DNA of 64,000 nt, taken from the NCBI RefSeq assembly GCF_036014215.1, contig NZ_CP107921.1, positions 2,675,501 to 2,739,500 of the forward strand, written 5' to 3'. Positions 7,986-14,953 of this stretch are shown here, piece by piece. The stretch's first letter is position 1; each line of letters begins with the position of its first letter. Source of the stretch: Streptomyces sp. NBC_00440. Lineage in GTDB: Bacteria > Actinomycetota > Actinomycetes > Streptomycetales > Streptomycetaceae. The notes under the pieces were generated by a model. It saw nothing but the letters and a program-made list of their open reading frames with translations. It was not told the DNA's origin and did no database searches. A program made the translations under genes and the position numbers.

Positions 7986-8200
7986 TTTTCATTCCTCTCG
8001 TTGTGCATTCTCAGGACCAGTTGCTTCGCGTCGGCCTCCTTGACCTTGCAGCCGAGCCAGGTCTCCCCTCCCGGCTCGCCCACGAAGCACGAGGAGGTAA
8101 GGGTGAACTCTGCGCGGAGTACGCGGCCGACCTGCTTTCCGTTCGCCCTCAGAAACCAACCGGGGTGGTGAGGGTCGGTGCTTCGAACCCAACGGGCCAT
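7982..8200 (-). CDS. Hypothetical protein (72 aa)
   Basis: A basic, probably beta-barrel-like small protein (MARWVRSTDPHHPGWFLRAN). It is tied to the previous gene by TGATG and to the next by ATGA. No domain recognised. Confidence 0.6.
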   Translation of the reverse strand: MARWVRSTDPHHPGWFLRANGKQVGRVLRAEFTLTSSCFVGEPGGETWLGCKVKEADAKQLVLRMHNERNEK

Positions 8201-8433
8201 CAGAAACCTCTCTCAGCCTTGTACTCGTCGAGCGATTCCCCATAGTTCTCTCGTACGACCTCATCGAGGTCGGCGCTCATTCCCGACGTGAGGACGGAAA
8301 TGGTTGCGTTGACCAAGAGCGAAAGCAGGTCTTCAGAGTCGATGTCGCACTCGATTTCCTGAATGATCAGATCCCTGGCCGCATTCGCGGCCTCGCTCAC
8401 CCGCGACTCGGTGTAGGTCTTCACGTCACTCAC
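8200..8433 (-). CDS. Hypothetical acidic helical protein (77 aa)
   Basis: The GTG start overlaps the upstream stop as GTGA. The helical sequence (SEAANAARDLIIQEIECDID) has acidic ends. Function unknown. Confidence 0.6.
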   Translation of the reverse strand: MSDVKTYTESRVSEAANAARDLIIQEIECDIDSEDLLSLLVNATISVLTSGMSADLDEVVRENYGESLDEYKAERGF

Positions 8434-8804
8434 TTGCTGGCCTCCTTGATCCGCGTTGTCTTCACCGAGTAATCCCCCTGCCGACGCTCCACGTCCACGG
8501 GCGCGGGACCGTCAAGGAATCCACGCAGCAGCGCGGCCGTGTGGGCGTGGTAGCCGATGCCTTCATACGAGTAGCTTCCGAGGGTGCGAGCACGCGTGAT
8601 CGGATCCACTGGGCCGTCTTCAGCCGCCCACGTGCTGTTCGCACGGATGATGATGCGGCCGTAGTCGGTCGATAGCTTCAGGCCGTACCTGTACTGCCTC
8701 TCTGCGGCATCTGCGTTTCGAGCGTCGAACTCCGTAGCGAAGTTCTCGGGCTTCAGGAATTCCTCAGGAGGCAGGGAGTTCAGGACGATGTACGGTCGAG
8801 ACAT
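8430..8804 (-). CDS. Hypothetical protein (124 aa)
   Basis: AGGAG lies 5 nt before the ATG. The sequence has a YRYGLKLSTDYGRIIIRAN strand pair in the middle and a His-containing helix (GYHAHTAALLRGFLDG). First gene of the coupled 8804-to-7533 chain. Not recognised. Confidence 0.6.
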   Translation of the reverse strand: MSRPYIVLNSLPPEEFLKPENFATEFDARNADAAERQYRYGLKLSTDYGRIIIRANSTWAAEDGPVDPITRARTLGSYSYEGIGYHAHTAALLRGFLDGPAPVDVERRQGDYSVKTTRIKEASK

Positions 8805-8813
8805 GATCTCTCC

Positions 8814-9059
8814 TTAGTGCACACGCTTGGACAGGTTCTTGTACGTACGCCAGATCTCGGCATCCAGCACGTGTCCAGCGCCGGAGAAGTTGTAGTCCAT
8901 GCCCCTCTTGAAGATGTAGTTCTTCAACGTGCTGAGCTTTTCCGTATGAGTCTCACTCGCGGTCTCGCCTGTCCTGATGTTCCGCCAGATGAGTGTGTAC
9001 TCCTGGCTCGGCTTCTTGCCGGATCGAACTGTCCCCAAAGCATCGATCCGCAGGCTCAC
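8814..9059 (-). CDS. Hypothetical protein (81 aa)
   Basis: The GTG start at 9059 overlaps the upstream stop as GTGA and has GGAGGAG close upstream. The product is basic and beta-rich (VSLRIDALGTVRSGKKPSQE). No family recognised. Confidence 0.55.
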   Translation of the reverse strand: MSLRIDALGTVRSGKKPSQEYTLIWRNIRTGETASETHTEKLSTLKNYIFKRGMDYNFSGAGHVLDAEIWRTYKNLSKRVH

Positions 9060-9292
9060 TTCTCCTCCTTCGGGTAGGTGTTCTCGATGATCAGTTCCCA
9101 CGCCTCATTCAGCTCGGCGGTGGTCTCGTACTTGTGCAACCAAACGAATCCGCGAGAGTCCTCCGTGAGGATGATCGCTTCGAGCTGATAGAGGCCGTAC
9201 CAAGCAGGCCCTTCGGTGCTGTCACCGGCCTCGTCCTCAGGGGCGAGGTAGTACAGGGTCTTCGCCTCTTCGGTCTGGAACTTCGTTGACAT
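9056..9292 (-). CDS. Hypothetical protein (78 aa)
   Basis: An acidic, aromatic small protein (MSTKFQTEEAKTLYYLAPED). Its ATG overlaps the stop of the 9292-9483 gene as TGATG, and its stop overlaps the next GTG. Not recognised. Confidence 0.6.
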   Translation of the reverse strand: MSTKFQTEEAKTLYYLAPEDEAGDSTEGPAWYGLYQLEAIILTEDSRGFVWLHKYETTAELNEAWELIIENTYPKEEK

Positions 9293-9483
9293 CAGAAGCC
9301 CTTCGCGAAGTGCTGAAAGACATGGATGGCTCCAGCTCGGGAGAGCGTGCGGCCCGGCGTGACGGTTCCACCGATGGCCTCAGCCACTCGGTACCGGCCG
9401 GGAATTCGAGGCCGCCCCCAGCTGCGGATCGCCGGGGCCACCCCCACGTTCCTGCTGGGGTGCGTGAAGGCGCGTGCGCGCAT
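9292..9483 (-). CDS. Small basic hypothetical protein (63 aa)
   Basis: An ATG at 9483 follows GGAAGGAATATTC, a good ribosome-binding site, and the frame ends in TGATG coupled to the next gene. The product is rich in Arg and Pro (MRARAFTHPSRNVGVAP). The support is position, the RBS and the coupling rather than homology; without it a 230-bp hole would remain in an otherwise gapless block. Confidence 0.5.
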   Translation of the reverse strand: MRARAFTHPSRNVGVAPAIRSWGRPRIPGRYRVAEAIGGTVTPGRTLSRAGAIHVFQHFAKGF

Positions 9484-9524
9484 GAATATTCCTTCCGAGA
9501 GACGGTCTGCGGACGTGCAGACAA

Positions 9525-9560
9525 GGGGAAGCACCTCGACGCCGGCCGAGGTGCTTCCCC
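9525..9560 (-). terminator. Perfect 14-bp hairpin terminator
   Basis: GGGGAAGCACCTCG and CGAGGTGCTTCCCC enclose an 8-nt loop. It lies 15 bp downstream of the leftward gene ending at 9575. It is unrelated in sequence to the CCCGGAC family of hairpins. Confidence 0.75.
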
Positions 9561-9574
9561 CAATCCAGACGTAC

Positions 9575-9865
9575 TCAGTCCAGCTCAGGGAGTTCCGCCG
9601 TGATGAAACATGCTTCGAACTCGCGGACACGCTGAACCGTCTGCGCGAAGTTGTCCCCGTCGGATGACGGTCGCACCTTGAAGCAAACGGACAGTGGGGC
9701 GAGGCCATCCCAGTACTCCGGTCGCCGTTCAGTCATGACGCGAATGGCACCGTCGTCCATGACTGCGACCGTCGTACTCAGGAGAGCCACGGACTTACCC
9801 AGGACGAATGTCTTACGGCGAACCGGCTTGCTCAGGATGAGCTTGTTCGTGTCGAGGTCGAGCAC
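9575..9865 (-). CDS. Hypothetical protein (96 aa)
   Basis: The GTG at 9865 is 2 nt beyond the upstream stop and follows GGGAG by 7 nt. The protein is beta-rich (VLGKSVALLSTTVAVMDDGA). Not recognised. Confidence 0.55.
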   Translation of the reverse strand: MLDLDTNKLILSKPVRRKTFVLGKSVALLSTTVAVMDDGAIRVMTERRPEYWDGLAPLSVCFKVRPSSDGDNFAQTVQRVREFEACFITAELPELD

Positions 9866-9866
9866 G

Positions 9867-10166
9867 TCAGATCTCCCACTCCTGGCGACACGGGCCACAC
9901 TCGAAGTCCGATTCAGCTTGGCGTCCCGCACACGTCTGGCAGAGCCCCCTGTAGGCCCGCGCCTTGCGCTCGTATTCGGCTCTCACGATCGTGGTCAAGT
10001 GCGCTTCCCAGATGGGCCGCTTCTCCTGGCACTCCCAACACATGTATCCGTAGGTCGTCTTGCGGGACTCGCGTTTGCATAGCCAACAGGGCTCCTTCTT
10101 GTCCCTCATGAGGAACGCCGCCAACTCGTCTTCCTCACGAGTGGACGGCAGAAAGTACACGGGCAT
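9867..10166 (-). CDS. Double zinc-ribbon-like protein (99 aa)
   Basis: Four CxxC knuckles are visible: CWLC and CWEC in the first half, CQTC and CGPC in the second, enough for two zinc sites. The ATG at 10,166 follows AGAAGGG. Paired zinc ribbons of this size can bind nucleic acid, but no catalytic histidine motif of an HNH nuclease is evident. Function unknown. Confidence 0.6.
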   Translation of the reverse strand: MPVYFLPSTREEDELAAFLMRDKKEPCWLCKRESRKTTYGYMCWECQEKRPIWEAHLTTIVRAEYERKARAYRGLCQTCAGRQAESDFECGPCRQEWEI

Positions 10167-10193
10167 GGTCGAACCCTTCTGTCCGCTGACACA

Positions 10194-10226
10194 AACGGCC
10201 CGGACACTTCTCCTGTCCGGGCCGTT
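10194..10226 (-). terminator. Hairpin, copy of the recurrent element terminator
   Basis: A 12-bp stem AACGGCCCGGAC/GTCCGGGCCGTT surrounds the loop ACTTCTCCT, followed by CTTT on the + strand. The loop and stem core are identical to the hairpins at 391 and 18,627. It sits downstream of the gene ending at 10,240. Confidence 0.75.
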
Positions 10227-10239
10227 CTTTATGGATGTG

Positions 10240-10470
10240 CTAGATCAGTCCGAAGTACCTGTGAGGCATGGGGACGCCGAAAGCGTGTGAGGAGAATTGC
10301 CACTCGAACCATGCGACTTCGTTCCGGTGGAACAAGGCATCAGAGATTGCCTGTTCAGCCCACGGCATCGGCCGTGCGCACTGCTTCAGATGCTCGAAGT
10401 CGTCACAGAGTTCTTGCGTGGTCTTAGCGTCGAGATGTCCTCGCACCACCACCGCGGTCACGTGCGCCAC
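10240..10470 (-). CDS. Hypothetical protein (76 aa)
   Basis: The GTG at 10,470 is preferred because AAGGAACGAC precedes it; a GTG 18 codons upstream lacks such a site. Acidic helical middle (DDFEHLKQCARPMPWAEQ) and aromatic C-terminal part. Not recognised. Confidence 0.5.
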   Translation of the reverse strand: MAHVTAVVVRGHLDAKTTQELCDDFEHLKQCARPMPWAEQAISDALFHRNEVAWFEWQFSSHAFGVPMPHRYFGLI

Positions 10471-10584
10471 GTCGTTCCTTCCAGTCACCGGCTCCGCATG
10501 GACGCTTGCCGGATTCCACCGCACCCCGAAGGGCGCGATAGGACCCTGAGAGGGCCGGACGATGGCCAGAAGGTGCGGGAAGGT

Positions 10585-10785
10585 TCAGCGGTTCCGGGAC
10601 AGCCAGACGCAAGCGGGCTGGAAGCCCTGCTCGCAGTCGTCCTGCTTCGAGTCCGCGAAGCCGTCGTTGAACGGAGCTACGACGGACGTGGGTTTGGCCT
10701 CGGGCTTGTGCCCGTGGATGGAGCATCCGACGAGCGCGACAGTGGCGGTGATTGCGGACACGAGGGCACGGCGAAGGTTCTGCAT
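10585..10785 (-). CDS. Small predicted lipoprotein (66 aa)
   Basis: A short basic start (MQNLRRA), a hydrophobic stretch and VALVGC ending at Cys21 make a lipobox-type signal peptide. The mature part is about 46 residues, with two more cysteines that could pair. Lipoproteins of this size in mobile elements sometimes act in exclusion of related elements; nothing in the sequence shows this here. Two copies of the 13-bp element motif lie 10 and 28 bp before the start codon, making this one of the most obviously regulated small genes of the block. Confidence 0.6.
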   Translation of the reverse strand: MQNLRRALVSAITATVALVGCSIHGHKPEAKPTSVVAPFNDGFADSKQDDCEQGFQPACVWLSRNR

Positions 10786-10794
10786 GGTCTCTCT

Positions 10795-10825
10795 TCACGG
10801 ATTCAAGATGTATCACGGATTCAAG
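10795..10825. promoter_or_regulatory. Two direct copies of TCACGGATTCAAG, 18 bp apart
   Basis: Exact copies lie at 10,795-10,807 and 10,813-10,825. Further exact copies are at 12,148-12,160 (+) and 20,452-20,464 (-). Orientation relative to the nearest gene varies, so an operator or protein-binding site is more likely than a promoter element. No binding protein can be assigned from sequence. Confidence 0.5.
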
Positions 10826-10838
10826 TTTTTTGGCATGG

Positions 10839-11495
10839 CTATCTGTAGCGCGCGGCCTTGCGGTACTGCCGGATGCTCTCCCGAGCATGCTCGGCCACGT
10901 CCGCATCGCCTCTCGCCAGGGCCTCGCGCTCGACTCCGATGAAGTACCGCAGTCCACGCTTCGCTTCCTCACGCAGGCGCTCTTGCGTCTCCGCGATGTC
11001 ACGCAGACGTACGACCTCCACCCTCGCGTCGAACTCACGCTTCGTCTCCGCCTCACGCTCGGTCAACTGGCGCTTGGTCCATGTGGCCTTGCCGTCCGCT
11101 CTGCGACCGATACCGCGCCCCTGGAGCTGCTTGGTCATGCCGTTGTCCGTGCGGACGCGTGGCATCACGTTCCCGTCCTGGTCCCGCGAGATGCGCGGGA
11201 ACGGCTGCCCCTCCGCCTGGAATTCAGGCACGAACGGCAGGTGGTTCGCCTGCTCCGCCTTACTCAGGCGTCGGCCCACTTCCCGCTCAGCGCCGATGCG
11301 TCGATAGGGCAGATGTGGGATGTGCTCCACGTACCCTCGAAGGGACGTTGCCGCGATGCGGCTACCGGGGCGCGCAGTCACCGGAGCGGACGGGTACGGG
11401 CGGGCCTCACGCTTAGGTGCCTGACTTACAGCAGCTCGCTTCCGTGCGTGCTTACCCATGACGGGCAGCGGCTTGAGCTTCCATTCACCGGACAT
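10839..11495 (-). CDS. Basic hypothetical protein (218 aa)
   Basis: The ATG at 11,495 has AAAGGAG 6 nt upstream; the longer frame is not translated plausibly. The product is strongly basic: MSGEWKLKPLPVMGKHARKR, then an Arg/Pro-rich segment, and a long helical C-terminal part rich in Arg and Glu (ETKREFDARVEVVRLRDIAE). A charged helical nucleic-acid-binding or structural protein is possible. First gene of the leftward block after the 1.3-kb gene-free region. Family not recognised. Confidence 0.6.
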   Translation of the reverse strand: MSGEWKLKPLPVMGKHARKRAAVSQAPKREARPYPSAPVTARPGSRIAATSLRGYVEHIPHLPYRRIGAEREVGRRLSKAEQANHLPFVPEFQAEGQPFPRISRDQDGNVMPRVRTDNGMTKQLQGRGIGRRADGKATWTKRQLTEREAETKREFDARVEVVRLRDIAETQERLREEAKRGLRYFIGVEREALARGDADVAEHARESIRQYRKAARYR

Positions 11496-12174
11496 GATTT
11501 CTCCTTTGCGGTACGGAGTGTTGAACCTTGGGCAGTGAGCGACGGCCGTTTGACCAACCGTCGCCCTACAGTGAGTGCCCACACTGCAATGGGTAGGAAT
11601 TAATTCAGCACCGCCACGGCCTACCGACCGTGGCGCTACTGAACAAGCTTGCCCGCGCGTACGCATCGCTTAGTAGTACGCGACGCTTAAACGGGCCTTT
11701 ATAGACAGTGCATCATGTGTTCCGCCCGGCTTTCTACGGCCGACGTATGTACCTCACAGCAACACCCTTAGGCTACGACTCAAGGCCGGATGCACCATAG
11801 AACGCTTTCACGCGCAATCCACGCGCGCTAGCTGCTATCTCCTCCGCTTTCTAGCGGAACACAAAACACACTGTTCAGTTATCAAATGGGCACCGATCAT
11901 ATAGGCGGAATACCTATACCGAGCCCGGCTTACGGCACTACCCCTATAAGGGGTGTGTCCCGCGTAGGGTCACGCATAGCCCTGATTCACATTGACATGA
12001 GGGCATGCCTATTAGAGCCACATAGGCCCGCTTTGTTTCACATTCGGTAGGTCTGGCCTCTACCTCCGCGCCTTACCCCGCTTAGCGGGTGGCCCTGGGG
12101 GGAGTTTGTGCCTTTCCCTTTCCGACAAGACAAACAATACCAGTGCGTCACGGATTCAAGTTTTGCTGCATACC

Positions 12175-12215
12175 ATTATGCCCGTAATGCCCTTTTTTGA
12201 TGACCTATTATGCCC
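12175..12215. repeat. Short direct repeats around (A/G)T(T/A)ATGCCC
   Basis: ATTATGCCC (12,175-12,183) is followed directly by GTAATGCCC (12,184-12,192), and a second ATTATGCCC lies at 12,207-12,215, all in one direction. This is iteron-like but only three units long. Confidence 0.5.
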
Positions 12216-12225
12216 CAATATGGGC

Positions 12226-12239
12226 GTGACCCAGGTCAC
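12226..12239. promoter_or_regulatory. Perfect palindrome GTGACC-CA-GGTCAC
   Basis: Six-base arms with a 2-nt spacer, in AT-rich surroundings just after the ATTATGCCC repeats. This is the typical size of a dimeric repressor operator. No cognate protein can be assigned. Confidence 0.4.
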
Positions 12240-12730
12240 ATGGTTAAAACTGTGAGTGACCGCAGGGGCGCCTTTTCTTGCACACCGTGACGGGGGGAAT
12301 GAATTCAGAGAGTGACAGCTGCATTACTGCGCATGGATGTATTCACGTATTCAATTTCACGTAAGCAGAGAAACTATTCCCCATTTCGAATGCGTATCTC
12401 AACACGATAACGTGCATGCATATGGGGGTAATACTTTAATTCAATTGAACTGGACCCACCGGGGGTACCTTCCTGCCATCGTGTACGGGTTTAAAAAGTG
12501 CCACTACGCCCATTTGATTACCCTCCGAACCCAGTCTGCACCCGCCAGTGAACCCCTTGGGTCATGCGTACCCCTACGCGCGGGCCCGGAAGGAATGAAT
12601 TAACCCCCTCAGGGAGTGAAGTGGATCTCACTTGAAGGGGTTCGTGTATCAAGATCGGGAGATTGACACCGACATCTTTTATGGTGGGGGTTTATGCCCC
12701 CACCTGATCGCTAATCTCAGGGAAACAGGA

Positions 12731-12756
12731 GGGCCCCCTCCCGAGAGAGGGGGCCC
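12731..12756 (-). terminator. Terminator of the element lsr2 gene
   Basis: GGGCCCCCTC and GAGGGGGCCC form a 10-bp stem with a 6-nt loop, 21 bp after the leftward lsr2 stop. Confidence 0.75.
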
Positions 12757-12776
12757 TGATGGTGCAATCTGATCCT

Positions 12777-13133
12777 TTAACCACGTGCCTTGTCATACGC
12801 TTCGCGAACTGGTGCCGGTACGCGGCCCCGGTCGTTCACCTCGAAGCCATTCTCCTTAGCCCATTCACGGATCTGAGCAGCATCCCGCCTGGCGCCTGTA
12901 GCAATGGGACGGCTTTTGCCCTTGCCCGCCGGGGTAGCGGAGCCACCGCGGACCCGTCGAGCACCATCGGCGTGGAGGAACGGACGGAGAGCGTCCATGA
13001 GCTGGTCGTGGCTGCCCGGAGTGAGGTCAATCTCAACTCCCGCACCATCGATGAGGATGGTGTGCGTGCCGATCTCCTCCGACTCCTCGCCAGTAACGTC
13101 ATCAACTAGGGTGCGAATTACTCTTTGAGCCAT
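12777..13133 (-). CDS. lsr2: Lsr2-family nucleoid-associated protein (118 aa)
   Basis: Full-length Lsr2, close to the usual about 110 residues. It begins MAQRVIRTLVDDVTGEESEE, the beta-sheet dimerisation domain, followed by a charged linker (about 60-80) and the C-terminal domain IREWAKENGFEVNDRGRVP with the RGR minor-groove hook. Lsr2 bridges AT-rich DNA and silences foreign genes in actinobacteria; an element-borne copy may silence the element itself or interfere with the host protein. Upstream, TAGAAT lies 6 nt before the ATG and no ribosome-binding site is seen, so the mRNA may be leaderless. The neighbouring AT-rich region is an obvious target, but that is inference. Confidence 0.9.
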   Translation of the reverse strand: MAQRVIRTLVDDVTGEESEEIGTHTILIDGAGVEIDLTPGSHDQLMDALRPFLHADGARRVRGGSATPAGKGKSRPIATGARRDAAQIREWAKENGFEVNDRGRVPAPVREAYDKARG

Positions 13134-13162
13134 GGTCGTATTCTAGGCCGAGCAAAACCTAA

Positions 13163-13185
13163 GCCCCCACTCAGGGAGCGGGGGC
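13163..13185 (-). terminator. Probable terminator after the DUF397 gene
   Basis: GCCCCC and GGGGGC pair around an 11-nt loop, between the DUF397 stop and the lsr2 start. A short stem, therefore moderate confidence. Confidence 0.5.
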
Positions 13186-13208
13186 CGGCGTTTACCTCGG
13201 GAGCGTGA

Positions 13209-13430
13209 TCAAGGCAGGAGGTTGGACTGCCCTGCCCTGACGCTCTTGGTGAACAGGTTGTAATCCTCGCGGGAGACGATCAGAACCTGGGCGTCCGGAT
13301 CCCCCACGTCCACGGAGTCGCGCAGTGCCACGACTCCGTCCACGAACGCGACCTCCAGGCAGTTGTTGCCACCATTGGACATTTCGCTCTTGGCCCAGAC
13401 GGCGTTGGCCAGGTCGACCTTCTTGTTCAT
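13209..13430 (-). CDS. DUF397 protein, small partner of the XRE regulator (73 aa)
   Basis: WAKSEMSNGGNNCLEVAFVD followed by VVALRDS is the DUF397 signature. Streptomyces chromosomes carry many DUF397 genes directly beside a DUF5753 helix-turn-helix gene, as here (2 nt between stop and start). Some such pairs act as toxin-antitoxin-like or developmental regulators; the molecular role of DUF397 is not settled. The order and coupling with the regulator at 13,433 support a functional pair. Confidence 0.88.
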   Translation of the reverse strand: MNKKVDLANAVWAKSEMSNGGNNCLEVAFVDGVVALRDSVDVGDPDAQVLIVSREDYNLFTKSVRAGQSNLLP

Positions 13431-13432
13431 GT

Positions 13433-14296
13433 CTAGCAGTCCTTGATCAGTTCATGGATGAAGCGACGGGTCGCTTGGGCGTCGAGGGCTTGTGTACGGA
13501 GAGTATCGAGGGCAGTCCCGTACCGGTCCACGTCTCCATCTTCCTCCAGGTACACGGAGGTTGTCTTCGTCTCAACGAGAGCAACCGGCGGCCCCACCTG
13601 GAAGTGTAGGAGCTGGAACGGCCCGTCGATCCCTGCGTGAGCGCCTGCATCGAAGGGGAGGACCTGTATAGCTACATGACTGTACTCGTCTGTCACTTTG
13701 AGTAGCCATTCAAGCTGGCCCTTCATGACCTCGGGGCTACCCACGACGCGACGCAGCGCCGCCTCGTCCAGAATGCACCACAGGTTGAGCGGCTGGTCAC
13801 GGGTCAGGGCATCCTGCCGAGCCAATCGCAAGTCTACGAACCGGTTGACCTCTCGCTTCGAGGACCACACCTGACTGCGCTCAACGATCGAGACTGCGTA
13901 CTCCCTCGTCTGGAGCAGCCCCGGAACGACTTGGAGAAATGACTCAGACTTGGATGCCATCCCTTCAAGGTGGAGGTAGTCCTCGAACCCATGAGTTTGG
14001 ATCGCCTCTTTGTACTCGTCGAGCAGGTTGGTCCGCTTGCCCGAAGCAGCCAGGGCGGCCATAGCTTTGATCCGAGTCCTGGTGTCTTCCGGCTCCACGC
14101 CGTAGACCTGGAAGAAGGCGGTCAGGCCGAGGCCCGACACTCGCTGTTTGCCATTTTCGATCTTGCTTAGGGCTGGCTTGCCGGACAGCCCAAGGTGTTC
14201 TGCGGCGTCCTCCATGCTGAAGCCCGCGGCTATGCGGATGGACCGCAGCGCCGATCCGAGTCGACGCCTGTGCACGTTAGGTCGCGCTTCCGCCAT
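13433..14296 (-). CDS. XRE-family regulator with DUF5753 domain (287 aa)
   Basis: GGGAGG precedes the ATG at 14,296 by 6 nt. Residues about 10-70 form an XRE helix-turn-helix (RRLGSALRSIRIAAGFSMED, then GLSGKPALSKIENGKQRVSG); residues about 95-280 are a DUF5753 domain (LLQTREYA; HVAIQVLPFDAGAHAG). These proteins partner with DUF397 proteins and are often called Scr1/WhiJ-like. The upstream 14,365-14,459 region carries a cluster of GTTGC/GCAAC half-sites likely to be its operators. It is divergent from the HATPase gene at 14,531, a common arrangement in Streptomyces. Confidence 0.88.
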   Translation of the reverse strand: MAEARPNVHRRRLGSALRSIRIAAGFSMEDAAEHLGLSGKPALSKIENGKQRVSGLGLTAFFQVYGVEPEDTRTRIKAMAALAASGKRTNLLDEYKEAIQTHGFEDYLHLEGMASKSESFLQVVPGLLQTREYAVSIVERSQVWSSKREVNRFVDLRLARQDALTRDQPLNLWCILDEAALRRVVGSPEVMKGQLEWLLKVTDEYSHVAIQVLPFDAGAHAGIDGPFQLLHFQVGPPVALVETKTTSVYLEEDGDVDRYGTALDTLRTQALDAQATRRFIHELIKDC

Positions 14297-14364
14297 GACC
14301 AACCTCCCTCGGGCCCGCAGCGTATCGCGGGCCGCTGAGGGGTCATATGCCAACTTCTGATTCG

Positions 14365-14459
14365 AGCAACGTTTCTGTGATTCGGGGTTGCTAGCAACGT
14401 TTCTCATAGGCCATCGTTGCACATGGCAGAGCAACCGTGTGGCGACAGACGGTAGTTGC
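14365..14459. promoter_or_regulatory. Operator cluster between XRE and HATPase genes
   Basis: Six GTTGC/GCAAC half-sites lie within 95 bp. They include a perfect 12-bp palindrome GTTGCTAGCAAC (14,387-14,398) and an inverted pair with 10-nt spacer (14,416-14,420/14,431-14,435). AGCAACGTTTCT occurs twice (14,365 and 14,393). It lies between divergent genes, so it is the likely binding region of the XRE regulator; autoregulation is inferred. Confidence 0.6.
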
Positions 14460-14465
14460 TCTCAG

Positions 14466-14507
14466 GAGTGGGCTGTGCCCTGTCCCCCCTTCAGGGGCAG
14501 CCCACTC
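14466..14507 (+). promoter_or_regulatory. Leader hairpin ahead of the HATPase gene
   Basis: GAGTGGGCTG (14,466) pairs with CAGCCCACTC (14,498), with an inner CCCTG/CAGGG pairing. It ends just before the ribosome-binding site GGAGGG of the gene starting at 14,531, so it could modulate transcription or translation there. Confidence 0.4.
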
Positions 14508-14530
14508 AAGCCTTCTCGGAGGGATGACCC

Positions 14531-14953
14531 GTGCCTACGACTGCGACCCGGCCCAATGCCATTGGTGCCCCCGGCTATAGCGAGACCTGGCCCTGCGAGC
14601 CGGAGACCGCCAGTCGTGCCCGCAGCTTGGTCCGCGCGGCCTTATATACCTGGAAGCTCGATGTACTCGTTGACGACGGAGTGTTGATTGCTTCTGAGCT
14701 GGTGGGCAATGCCGTGCAGCACAGCAGATGCCGCCTCCTGCGGGCCAGTGTCGTCTTGCTGAGCCCCGGACGTGTACGTCTGTCCGTCTCAGACCGGTCA
14801 TTAGCTCTGCCGAAGGTGCAGGAAGCCGGTGAGGAGTCCGTGACTGGCCGCGGCCTGATGCTGATTGACGAGCTGGCTGACCGCTGGGACACAGATGTTC
14901 GGCGGTGGGGGAAAGTTGTATGGGCTGAACTCCACGTCAGTGGTGACGCCTGA
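14531..14953 (+). CDS. HATPase_c-type ATP-binding protein, anti-sigma-factor-like (140 aa)
   Basis: The GTG start follows GGAGGGATGACCC. The N-box is ELVGNAVQHS (about 56-65), the G1-type motif is SVSDRS and the G2-type GRGLMLIDELA. Small single-domain proteins with these GHKL motifs are abundant in Streptomyces and many resemble RsbW/SpoIIAB-type serine kinases, but no anti-anti-sigma partner is adjacent. The arrangement HATPase gene / operators / XRE-DUF397 pair is a recurrent Streptomyces neighbourhood. It overlaps the next gene as TGATG. Confidence 0.82.
   Translation: MPTTATRPNAIGAPGYSETWPCEPETASRARSLVRAALYTWKLDVLVDDGVLIASELVGNAVQHSRCRLLRASVVLLSPGRVRLSVSDRSLALPKVQEAGEESVTGRGLMLIDELADRWDTDVRRWGKVVWAELHVSGDA

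Larger units (their letters stand above)
11496..12776. other. Gene-free, AT-richer structured region of the element
   Basis: About 1.28 kb with no convincing gene on either strand. It holds many short inverted repeats: GCGACGG/CCGTCGC (11,539/11,558), GCCACGG/CCGTGGC (11,613/11,628), CGCGTAC/GTACGCG (11,656/11,676), the palindrome GTGACC-CA-GGTCAC (12,226), a hairpin AACCCC/GGGGTT (12,602/12,637) with inner AAGTG/CACTT, and GGTGGGGG/CCCCCACC (12,683/12,697). One exact element motif lies at 12,148. Composition from about 12,140 to 12,560 is clearly more AT-rich than the flanks. It sits upstream of the leftward block and downstream of the element's lsr2. Regulatory region, origin or packaging/transfer site are all possible; sequence alone does not decide. 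Confidence 0.5.

Noticed and set aside
12175..12215. CRISPR array
   Set aside because: Units are 9 bp and adjacent; no 20-40-bp repeats with spacers anywhere in the window.
12337..12603. Rightward 88-codon frame in the gene-free region
   Set aside because: No ribosome-binding site, odd composition, opposite to all neighbours, and no recognisable protein pattern.
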